Below are positions 23,101 through 35,100 of a stretch of DNA of 64,000 bases, in pieces. Numbering within the stretch: position 1 is the stretch's first letter; each line of letters begins with the position of its first letter. Both the position numbers and the translations under genes were made by a program. Under the pieces are notes generated by a model. It had not been told where the DNA came from, made no database searches, and worked only from the letters and a program-made list of their open reading frames with translations. Origin of the DNA: Hyalella azteca. Taxonomy: Eukaryota > Arthropoda > Malacostraca > Amphipoda > Hyalellidae. The stretch is taken from the NCBI RefSeq assembly GCF_000764305.2, contig NW_025936241.1, positions 1 to 64,000 of the forward strand. The letters are read 5' to 3'.

Positions 23101-26100
23101 TGTAGAGATATCGACGGGTGTTATTCGTTCGGCAAGAAATAATGATTATTGACTGCTTCAGTGATGTTGAGTGAGCAAGCAGTGACCCACATAGACAAGA
23201 CGCGGCTTGTAGCGGTCACCCAGCAACCGGTCCTTTTTAGTGAGGTGTTCTAATGCTCGCTTGTCATCTCAAGACCTGCTCGCGCTTTTCTGCTCCTCAC
23301 TTCGGTGCAGTTGTGTTGCTATGCGCGCTATCTTCAGAAGTACTGCCTGAATAATTTGTCTTCACTATTATTATATTATATCTTCACTATTATATATTAT
23401 ATTAACAATGTGTCTTCACATATTCATTACCGCTTTAGAAGCATACAGTTCGCTTTCCAGGTGAAGATTCCAAATTAAATAATGATCTATGAACTATATA
23501 AAAAATTAGCGTGTGAGGTGTGCATTAATTATTGGCTTTATATAGTCAAATGGGGTAAGACAGGATCGCAGCCTTCATGGGGTAAGAAAGGACCAGCCCA
23601 TGGTGTGCATTCTAATTGCACTAAATTTAATTTGACAAAAGAATATGTTAGAGCAATAATTGCCTGTCATTTTAGTGTTTGTTTCAACCCTCTTTTGCAA
23701 ATATTGAATTTCTGGCTAATTTTTAAAGAAAAACTATGTAAAGAAGGGTCACAAAATAGTTAACCCTGTTTGGGAAATAAGCTCTGTCTAATGAAAAATT
23801 TTTTTTTGGCCAGGTTTGTGGATGTAGGCAGGTAATCTTAAGTAATAAGCAACTTTTGAGACATAGTACTTGGCATTCTTACCTGCTACCATCACTGCCT
23901 GACATGTATTCTAAAATGGGGTAAAAACGGACCGGACATGGGGTATGACGGGACCACTAAATGATCCTGTTTTACCCCACAAACGGTCCTATCTTACACC
24001 ACATATGGTCCAGTCTTACCCCACAAATGGTCCTCTATTACCCTACAGTATATCAAAAATAGTTTTTGAATGAATATATTATTATGCAGTAACTGGAGTA
24101 CTTTGGTCAAAATTTTTATCTTTTGCTCACTCTCACCAAATTTCTTTGAAAATTTCAATCTCGAATAAGGCATTATTGCTAAAATACTGGAGTTTCTTGC
24201 AAGTTTCTTGGACCTCTTATTTTTGCTAGCAAAAGTAAAGTATAAAATGATAATTAACTATGCCAGCTATATAATATCATCCATAATATTTTGCTCAAAA
24301 GACTAAATGGATCATATGGCTGCATTTAATGTCAACAAAGTTTTCTCGTGACAAAACCTCCAATGTGACTGATATCAGAGTTGACTTCCCACAACACAAA
24401 ACAGTAACAAGTGGTTGTTTAATCAAATAATGTTTTGCTAGATGGATAATATTGAATACTATCAGAATTGTACTTTTATTAGAAACCTTGTAACATAAGA
24501 ATTGCCAGTTGGTCCTGTCTTACCCCAGCCTGGTCCCAGCCTGGTACCCCAATGGGGTAAGATGGGACCAGCTCACTTTTTTTAATCTGTACAGAAAACT
24601 ATGTTAGATGCAAAACTTCTGAGTTGTAGCTTAGAAGCCCATTGCATAAATGCACCTCGTGATATGTTTAGGGTTTTTTAGTTATTCTTGGTGTAGATGC
24701 TACATGCTTGTTAGTGATTTCGGTCCTGTCTTACCCCATCTGACTATATATATGAGATGTGCCTTAAAGTACGTTTATGCGTACATAGTACATGACCTGG
24801 ACATAAAACCATACCAGTGCACATATAAGTACATGCAACTGTTGCAACATATGACCTGTGATAAAGTGCGTGCACCACATGAGAAGTGCATTAAGTGCAT
24901 GCTACATATGACACGCATAAAAAATATAACTCAGTATACTCACTGCAGTGAGTGACAGAGAGCGCATTTTATCGTCGACGAAAACTTGAGGTCACGGACG
25001 GACGGACAGACGGACATGGCGAGCACAATAGTGCATTTTTCCATAAATGAGAAAATGCGCTAAAAAGCATGCACCATATTGCCTCTGCATAAAAGTGCGT
25101 GCACCGCATGACGTGTGCATGGATCTGCGTGCACTATATGACATGAGCATTTGAGCGTACAAATGGGTATTCATAAATACAATAAAATGTATTATTGTTT
25201 TTTATGCTTGAAACGCAATTTTTTTTATCAATATATGAAACATTCACGTATGAGGCTTGAACGTGAATGCAGGCGCAGAATCAAAGAATTTAATGAAAAT
25301 TGCTAATTATTTTATTTGGACTCACTAGCATTTATTGAAGGCTTAGAAAAAGCGCGTGATTATTAATGAGTATGATCAGAATATTAAAAAAATTTTAAAT
25401 TGTAGGTTTATGTTGCTTGGTCCGTTTTTTTCGGTACTCGATTTTATTAGTTGGAATTTGGCTTTCTTTATTTATTGTGCTTGTATTTTTTAAATTTTTA
25501 CCGGTTATGTACCAGTTCTCCAGCACGATTTCAGTGCATATATAATTAATTCATTTGGATTTTTCTTTGCTTTTAAATTCTTTGCAAAAAATTGCAATTT
25601 AAGCAGAAAAAATGGTATCAACAAGAGAAACGTACAAAAATGCTTATATGTAAGCGTTACATTACGGGCCTAAATAATAGTACGTGATTTACTGGGGCAT
25701 CGTTCAATATTACTGGCGCATATATATTATTTATTATTATTTCGTTTAATATTACTGGCGAATAAATATTAGTATTTCAAATAATAATATTTGAATAAAT
25801 GAATTTTAATTATACGTTAATTAAATACGTTAGATGCTGTTGAAAAATATCAAGAAATCATAAAGTGGAAACACCTGCCTTGTAAACTTTATCAAATAAC
25901 CTGCCTTATGGCGCCAACGTTTAAAATTACTGGCATTTTAATATTTATGAATGGGTCTTCGTGAATTATGGCGTAAACTGATAAATATGCTTAAGATTTA
26001 TATTTATATGCTTGAGATTTTTTTTAATTTTATGCGATTACCTGGCAAATGTCAGCAAGCGGAATAACCAAATACTTAAAATGGCCTAAAAATCAAGTTA

Positions 26101-29100
26101 TATAATAAAATACCCTATAAAACCAAAGCCATATAATGCTTAAGATTCTGGAGTTCATGAATCATTTTATGCGAATTGTGGCGCAAACACATAGTAGTAA
26201 TGGGAGTGTGAAGTTTATGAATGAATTTACTTGAATTCAGGCGTTAACGTAAACCAATAATAAACACGGTGAAGTGCTTGCATGAACTATGAAGTCATTC
26301 TGTGTGCCAATAGATATTGTGAAGCCTATGAATGAACTTGCGTAATTTCTTGAGTCAATGTATGCTAATAATGACATTGTGAACTTTATGAATGAATTTG
26401 TCTGAATTAGGACGTAACCGTGTGCTAATAAAGACACGGTGAAGTTTTTTGAATGTACTAGCCTCAATTCTGGTGTCAACGTATACTGATAATGTAATTA
26501 TGAAGTTGATGAATGAAAGAAGCGAAATTTTGGCGTAAATGTTTACTAATAATAGGTGTCGCAAAGTTTGTTAATGAATTTACGCGAATTATTACGTCAA
26601 CGTATAAATACCATGAATGATTTGTGAAGTTGATGTAGGAACGCGCGTGATATATCGTCAACGAATGCCAATAATTGCATTAAAAATTTATATTTAACGC
26701 TGATTATTCCATGACGTGTGAAAATAGAGGCTTTTTAATCGTGTGAATTAACACGAGTGATAAATTTCGTGTGAATTAACGTGGGTGATAAATTTTTGGC
26801 GTTACACATGTAAATACATTGTGAACCTCATCAGTGAACTTACGTGATTTATAGTGTCGACGTTTAATGATAATGACATGGCAATTTCAATAAGACTTGG
26901 AGTACAGTTATGAGGTCGACGATGAGAATATGCGCCTGGAAAAGCCTTTGTGTATTCTTAAAAGCTTTCACATCCTTTTCAACCTCTTGAGTAAATCTTA
27001 TTCGCATACTGTACTCTTTTTGAAATAAAATAAAAATATTATTTTCTTAATTTCGAATAATTTTGCTGGCTAGTTGAAAATGACATACTTTCCAAGTCTG
27101 AATTTTTTATGCATGTGCCGTAGTCATACGTTTATGTTTTGTTGAAAATTTCAACGTTATATGTTGACATTTCCCTTAGTTATTTCGGAAAGACTGAGAT
27201 TTTTTTTAGAGGACAGCACTATTTCCAAACTAGCCAATAAATACGGAATCACTATCATATAAATATACAACAGCATTGTAGTGATTGTGCACAAAGAAAC
27301 GCCCGACAGGTGTAGTCTAGCCAAATTATTGAATATAAAGTTTGCGTTTATGAAGGAATACTTGCTCTATTTGCTGGACGCATATAAAATTACATAATAA
27401 ATATTTAGTGAGCGGCTCTGAATGATGTATATTTATATACCCCGCCAGTCACTATTCGCTCCATGCATAGGATGCTTTCGCAATACAATGTATGATCACA
27501 TTAATGCTAGTACAGATTTTTTAACCAAACTGAACCGCAAAAGAAAAAAAAAAAGGTTTTTAGCGCATTTTCTCATTTATGGAAAAAATGCCCTATTGTG
27601 CTCGTCATGTCCGTCCCTCTGTCTGTTCGTCTGCCCGTCCGTCCGTGACCTCAAGTTTTCGTCGACGAGAAAATGCGCTCTCTGTCACTCACAGCAGTGA
27701 GTACTGAGTTATATTTTTTAGGGTAAATAATTCCATCCGTACCTATCTTTTAAGCATCTATGCTTCGTTATTTCTTCATGAAATGCGACGATCCTAAATG
27801 CGATTAGTGATGAAAAAAGGTTTACGATTTCAAAATCCAGGACAAGACAAGACGTTCCATAGAAAATAGGAGTTCTAAAATTTCTCGACCTATATTTTTT
27901 ATACGAGTATCTTATTAACGAGACATATCAGTTATTCCTATTTTGAATTAACGAATTTTTTCAGACATAACTGAAAATTTTTGCTTATCTATACATTGCA
28001 AGTATTTTACTATGTATAATGAGAGCTCTAATGCCCATCTTGTAAATAAGAGCAAATTTGTTCAGGCCAGAAATAGCCCGCCCACACTCCACTGAGCGGC
28101 TGACTCAAATAGTGCGTTTACACGAGGCCGGTTGAAGCAGCCGCTATGATTTGTCATTACTAACACTACTATTCATCGGACTATTGGCTGCGTCAGGAGC
28201 TAGTGCCTAGTAGCAAGTGGCATCCACTAAAATCAAACGTATCTTAATTTTAGTGGCCGTTGAGCGGTTAGTAGCTGGTCACGTGACCAATTGACGGCCG
28301 CCTGAGTGGCTGGGAATAAAGAGAACTAAGATTTCTATTTAGTAATGGACTAACGGTTTGCTTGAATTTAACTCCGTCTGAAGTCAATATAAACCCGACG
28401 AAAGCTTATTAATATTTTTTTTATTCGTTTTTATTTCATATAATAATTAACCATAGACGGTTATACAATTTTTTACAAGATGAATATTGAATTTTTACTT
28501 CGTCAATTCTAATCATTGTCAACTAGTATAGAACCGATTTTTAAGTATTGCTGTAATCCAGTAATGATTGGTTTGTAATCTTGAGAAATTAATCGTGATA
28601 TTCCATTGCCTGCTATATAGAAGAATTGTAATCTGCTGCCTCTCTAGTCTGTCTGCTGCCTCTATTGACACACTGGCGGCCACAGTTGATAATATCCATG
28701 GATGGCTTCGTGTATAGGTTATCTGACCGATCACTAGTTGTGGCCGCCAATACTCGCTTCGTGAATTTGCGGCCACAATCCATAAATAGCATCGTGTACA
28801 AGCACATGTAAACATTGCTTCACTGACTTGCCCAGGAGCTATTACGGAATTTGATCTTGTATATACGGTCCGTGTTAGGCGCTATTACTTGTGTACCGAA
28901 TGTATATATATTCGATACACTACACGTTAAAACACGTTAAAAAATGCTGAACCCTTTCGCTGGTAAATGACCTAATATGGTCGCTTCATATCTCCCAAAA
29001 GACCCATTTTGGCCCCCGTTTTGTTTCAGGCTACGTTATGATGCCTCAGCCAATAATCAATCAGCTGACCATTTTTCCGTCCATAGCATCTCTCCTATCG

Positions 29101-32100
29101 TGCCCAATAATTAAAGTATGAGCATTTAAATGAAAGTCTTCCTCTCGGACTAAGAAATTTACGCTTTCCGCATTTTTCAAAAAACGGAACTAAAAATATC
29201 TTTTCAATTGGTTAGTTAATATAAGGAAATGAAATCGAATTAAATTGAAGTTAGGAAGTTACTCTTTATATTCGAATGGGTAAATTTTTAATTTAGCTAA
29301 ATTTGTATCTGAGTAATGACCGTAGTTAATAGATTCTTCAACTGAGAAAATAACTACTTCAATATGTGAAATTTGGCAAAATACACACGCGTAAATATAT
29401 CTTATAATTGTTCATACTTTGTTGTACCAGTTTCTGACACTTGAATTTCGAAATATTTTTACGCTTGCCCGCGAAGGGGTTAACGGCTAAATTATTCTGC
29501 CAGCCATACATNNNNNNNNNNNNNNNNNNNNNNNNNNNNNNNNNNNNNNNNNNNNNNNNNNNNNNNNNNNNNNNNNNNNNNNNNNNNNNNNNNNNNNNNN
29601 NNNNNNNNNNNNNNNNNNNNNNNNNNNNNNNNNNNNNNNNNNNNNNNNNNNNNNNNNNNNNNNNNNNNNNNNNNNNNNNNNNNNNNNNNNNNNNNNNNNN
29701 NNNNNNNNNNNNNNNNCTGCTCCCCTCCCCCACTACTCCCCTGCTCCACTCCCCGGCTCCCCTCCCCACCAGCGACCCGTTGTATCGACCTCGCGGCTCG
29801 TGTTATAGTGCAGAGGTCACCTTACACCTCCACCCCGCACCTCTCCCTCGCTCCCTCTCCTCCCCTCATCACATGACAGCTCCAAATGATGCACAGCTTT
29901 AGCGCTGTGCTCATCCCGCGTCACTGCTCTGTGTGCCCAGGTTGCGACACCAATTCGTCGTTGTGCCGTGTAATACAAGTGTACACGTGCATCAAAGTCT
30001 GACCGAATTTGCCTCATTTGCGTCATAACATTTGATCCTGTCCTGAAGGCCTCAACTCAGTTGCAGTCGACTGATTGTTGATACAAGCTCCCGGCAGACT
30101 TGTGCTATAATTCAACGCCTTAGGTGGTTAATGAGGCCATGTAATATAATACAAGGATCGTTCACCGCTAACTTGCGTGCATTTCCGTTCATTTCATTTG
30201 GTACGACGATTTATAATGGCTTCACTGTTACTTTAAACACATGTTAAGTGAGTCATAGTTTCTTTCATGCTTCTACCTCTTTATTCTGTTAAGAGTTATA
30301 ATAATGTGCTACTTAACCTCTCGTTCAGTTAATGTATATTTAGGCATAAGGTGTGAAGAAAGCCTACATTTGTATTAACAGTGACATTTATTCTGGAAGA
30401 GAAAGAGAGTACCTCGTATAGCTGCTTATATCAATCCTTTCTTCACGGGAAATGGTGTATCATCCATTTGATCAAAACTGCCCTGAGCATGTGGGAGTAC
30501 TGAAGAAGATGCTCTGAACCATCGCCTTTAAGGCGGATGCATTCAGCCTCTGTGCATTCTTTCTTTTTCTGCGCCTCTTTATAGAATCTCTGTGCGTGCT
30601 CAATCTAATGCAGGCAAAGGAAAGCCGCCCATTCGCATTTTGGCCATTTTAAAATTCATTTTCGTAGAAAACTGGTCCAAAACATGCTCCCCAGATTCCG
30701 GGAATTTCTACGTGTCAAGCTTATTCCAACGAACTGTTCCTGCGTATAAATTTTGTTCATTTGAGGCAAGTTTTACTGTTGACGTTTTTGGGCTGATGTC
30801 GATTCTACATTGTTACGAATTTTCGTGTTTGAGCGTCTACAATTTCAAATTGCTGGCTCTTTTCCAAATGTCCATTGATTAGGTAACAATTATCATGACA
30901 GTGTTAATTTTTTAGACGTTTTCACTGAACAATTCATTAAAAAAAGCTTCATGCGAATATGAATTATATGAGTCGCCTCTTGTGCAGCAATATAACCTGA
31001 AATATATAGAACACTTGTGCGCTTTTTTGTTTTGCCTCCATCGTAAAATTTTCTTCTTTATACTCCTGTTGCCGTTTTATAAATAGTGGCAACATATTTA
31101 TGTATGTTATATATAACTTCTTCATATAGATTTTAAAGCTTAATCAGTTGTGTCTTCGTTACAAACTTACCACATCTGTTGCATGCAATTTCTGTCAAAT
31201 CGTCCCTGCTTTTGAACCATAACCGAACAACGCTTAGTATTTGTTATGCGCGATAACTAGTTCGATAAAAAAGCGTACGAATTTAATTTTTACCTTAGAA
31301 TGCGAATCAAATGAGTATTTTCATAACATGAAAATCGAAGTTTAGTTTAAAGAAATAGGCTTATAAACATTGAGGCGAGTGAACTTTTACAGCCGTATTG
31401 TTTGCCGATACTCTCGCAAATGCTGTCAATTCGTTTATAAGGAAATGCCTATAATCGGCACATTTCGTTTCATAGTATAGTTTCGGATTATTTTTTCTAA
31501 TCTCATGAAACCCTTATTTTTACTCTTTGATGCATGGCACCGCTGTAATGTGGTTTGTTTGATCATCTGCCAAACTAGTTGATGCCTGCGTTTTTGTTGA
31601 TATGACTACAGTGTGGATGATGTCCAGTTATTTAGGTACGATCAAGAATGTTTGCTGGCAAATCGGTAGTGTCCGTTGCGTGTCCTCAGCCTGTCATTTG
31701 ACTTCGTTATATTATGAAAAAGTTTTTTATGTAGTTAATCATATATCAACCATCACGACTAAGTTTACTTTTTTATTCTTGTGGGCAGAATATCCGATGA
31801 TCACGTGGGCTACGATCGCTCTAGTCATTTTTACGATAGTGTCCGTCGTGATGATGTTTGTTCCTATAACGGCACCATGCCCATGGGGGTGCCCATGCGA
31901 CGCAACTACCCGCCTTCCCTCGAAGGAGCAGAGTTCGGGGCACGAGGTGGTCGATTGCGTTCCTTCGGTCGCGTGCAGTATTGCACGACTCCTCGGGGGG
32001 ACCCAATCGACTACCGATGGCCGAGCGCTGCTCCTCCCAGTAATTACAGGTCAGTCCAAACTCACCGTCAATCTTTCCATAGAGACCACTATTGTAATGA

Positions 32101-35100
32101 AGCATCCTGCTGAAGCCAATGTCCAGTATTATATTTTAGGTGTCGTCAATTAGGTCCGCATGTGTGTAGTATCTTTCGAAGTTCTGGTTAGTTAATTTAT
32201 TTAATTCATTAATCGAACGAGTTTGCGTTAATGGTTTCAGATACCACCCCGCTGACAATTATGGAGACGACAAGCTTTCGATGTCTGTGCGACGGGGTTC
32301 TGTGCCCCCGTCACCCTCATCCCGCTCCACTCACATGCGGTCCTCAAGAGCCACTCCGAGCTCCACAAGCGGGAGTGGACTGGGAGGCTCTCACCACTCA
32401 TCTAGTAGCAACCCTAAGCGCCACCCTGCACCTGCTGCCTTAGCAAATCACTCCAGCTCAGATTCAGGCTCATCAAGTCGCAGCAGCAGTTCCAGTAGTT
32501 CGTCTAGTTCTTCTAGTTCTAGCTCGAGCAGATCTCGCTCGAGATCTTTTAGATCGTCGCGATCACCGTCCAGATCTCCCGTGGCACGCGTCCCCAACTC
32601 TTCTCTGAACTGCAACTCTTCAGCTACGGCCGCCACGCATCTGCCTGGCGACAAGAGACCTCTTGCCATCTGCGTGCGCAACCTCCCTATTGGCTCTACA
32701 GGTGGTGTTTACAACCGACATATCTAACACATTTCCTATTGATTTACAACTAACACTTACTTGCATACCACTTGTTCAATTTCGATAAAACATCCGTGAT
32801 TAAACCAATGTTTTAAGTTTGACTGTAAGTTGTTATTAAATTTAGATATATTGTTATAGTCGAACTACAATAATGTTTTTCGGAAGACCTTATTTCCATT
32901 TGTTTACATTGGAAACTTGAATTTTTAAATTGAAAACTACGCAGTCAGTTTTGTATTGTTGATTGATTTTAAAAATTTTCCTTAGTTACAAGTTACTTTG
33001 ACGTCGTTACTCCCAGCAGTCTTAACCTATTAAACTCTGAAAGAGCTCGAGTAGTGGTGAGTAAGCGCTGTCAAATTGATGTAATATCGTTGTGTATCTT
33101 CCACCCACGCAGACATATCCTTGAAAGATGGGCTCTTCCACGACTACAAGAAGCACGGCAAGGTGACGACTGTGCGCATCGTGGGTACTGGTACTGAGCG
33201 CTATGCCGTCGTGTGCTTCAAAAAAGCCGAAGATGCCGAGAAAGCGTTGCTTGCTTCTCACGATAAAAGATTCTTTGGGGTCAAGATACAGGTCAGACAT
33301 AACAAGTAGTCGTTCAGTAATATGAGAAATTAGGGATATTAATTACGATTATTTTGAAAGTTTTTTTGTTATATTAATGGGGTATTTTGTGTATGATTGT
33401 AATTGCATCAACAATTAGAACAGATCGAGATTTTCACCAATTAGACATACTTGTGTGATCATGCCAGATGCACACGAGCACAGATACTATGGATGTACAG
33501 CATTCAGTATCTTTGTATACAAGTATACAGAAAGATGACTATGTCGTTTACATACACGACAGGTGGCACCCCACGAAGGACTCGAGCTGGACGAGAGCGA
33601 GTATCGCACATATGACGTTGACCAGGACGAGTATCACCACAAAGCAACACGCACGCTCTTCATCGGCAACCTCGAGAAAGATATCACACCGGCCGTTCTC
33701 AGGAGCACCTTTGACCAATTCGGCGAAATAATTGTGAGTTCGATGCTGATTTATATATATCAGGGGCCATACTTTCAAAACTCGCTAAGTGAACGTAAGT
33801 ACTTACGCTCTATTTTCTGGTCTATGATTGGTGGATTTGACTTGAAAGGCCGTCAATGATTGGCTGATAAACTTACGATCTCTTAACTTTTTTTGAAAGT
33901 ATAGGCCCTGGACGGTAATCTTCGTAATACTTGGGCGCGTTGCACTTGAACTTGTGTTTTTCTTTCACATCGTAACGTTCAGAAGTTGAATTTGTGACTC
34001 AGCTAATCTTATATATTTGAACCGCGGGTCCAATCTTGTAAACAGTAGTTAATGAAAGCTTTGCTATTAAACTATGTATTCTTAACGAGAGTTATTTTTA
34101 CTGCGCAATTTCTGCTTGATTACCTAGCTATTTTATTTTGCAGGAAATCGAGATAAAGAAGCAGAACTTGGCAACTTTTGCATTTTGCCAATACGCGGAT
34201 ATCAGAAGCGTGGTCCGCGCCATGCGCCAAATGGATGGCGAACATCTCGGTGCGAACAGAATCAAGCTTGGTTTTGGCAAGTGCATGCCCACGCACTGCG
34301 TGTGGCTCGACGGTGTCGCGGAGACGGTGGCCGAGTCGTTCCTGCGTGAGCAATTCTCCATATACGGCACGGTCAGCCATCTCTTCATTGATAGGAAGAG
34401 AGGACAGGCACTCGTCTTTTACGAAGCCGTGAGTTGTTCAGTTAAGAAAGTCTCTGTCTCTGATACTCTATTGATGATTTCATTTAATTTAATTTAATTT
34501 AATTTAAACTTGAATATTATTTATTTATTTAATTCATTTGAAGTCACTAAACCTAATTTGTAATTTTTTTTTACTCATTCTGATTTCCAATCGTTTAATC
34601 TGTTAATCTGTATGCAAGCTTCAAACTTCATGTGTTTATTATTCGATAATTTTTAAGGGATTATTTGATTGTACTAGGGCACTTTTCTCACCCGAACTTC
34701 ACGTATGAATCTATTAATTTGTCGTTGGAATTCTCGACAAAATTAAAAGGGTGCAAATGACCTCCAGTGGTCACTCATGAGTCTTCTATGCTTCAATTTT
34801 GTTGCTGAGAGCTCCTCTGAAATGCCATTTAAGCTTTACTATAAAGATTGTATTAGACATATCACGTATGACGTTGGTCAGTTTTTACACGGCGTTGTAA
34901 ATCGATTTTCGACGCAAACTGGACCATGCATTTATATAGTACCTTTTCATATTAACTGTACCGTACGACAAGCATTTCGCTCGAAATACCCAGCGAGAGG
35001 TTTTTTTTTCATAATCAGATTGCCTTAGGATATCCACTTCCATCTCAGTGATGGTGAATTATTTTTAACTCAACTGGTAGCAATGAACTTTACCGTGCGT

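Larger units (their letters stand above)
18780..31788 (+). other. spen: spen intron 2 (13.0 kb, contains an assembly gap)
   Basis: The donor is GTGAGT and the acceptor GTGGGCAG. No exon is recognisable within. It is strongly AT-rich from about 25.2 to 29.4 kb and carries most of the window's repeats, listed separately: a 25 bp tandem array, a MITE, the GGGGTAAGA inverted-repeat element, a split minisatellite, two copies of a GTCCGTCC-containing element, and a ~60 bp degenerate satellite. The 205 N at 29512-29716 mean true intron length is uncertain. Confidence 0.85.

Noticed and set aside
23482..23763. 93-codon frame at the left end of the GGGGTAAGA element, as a transposase
   Set aside because: Two WGK(K/T)G stretches come from translating the repeated motif itself. 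No catalytic acidic residues or DNA-binding fold could be seen.
26237..26661. Overlapping minus-strand frames of 60-80 codons
   Set aside because: They merely translate the 60 bp satellite and drift between frames as the repeat decays.
28080..28320. Possible hAT-like element near 28.1-28.3 kb
   Set aside because: The ends around GAGCGGCTGACTC and GACGGCCGCCTGAG match too poorly for inverted repeats, and no target duplication was found.
29359..29902. Open frames running through the N block
   Set aside because: They are composed largely of undefined residues and are an artefact of the gap.
31602..32153. 183-codon frame overlapping spen exon 3
   Set aside because: It is in a different frame from the exon whose phase joins exons 2 and 4, and has no similarity to known proteins that I recognise.
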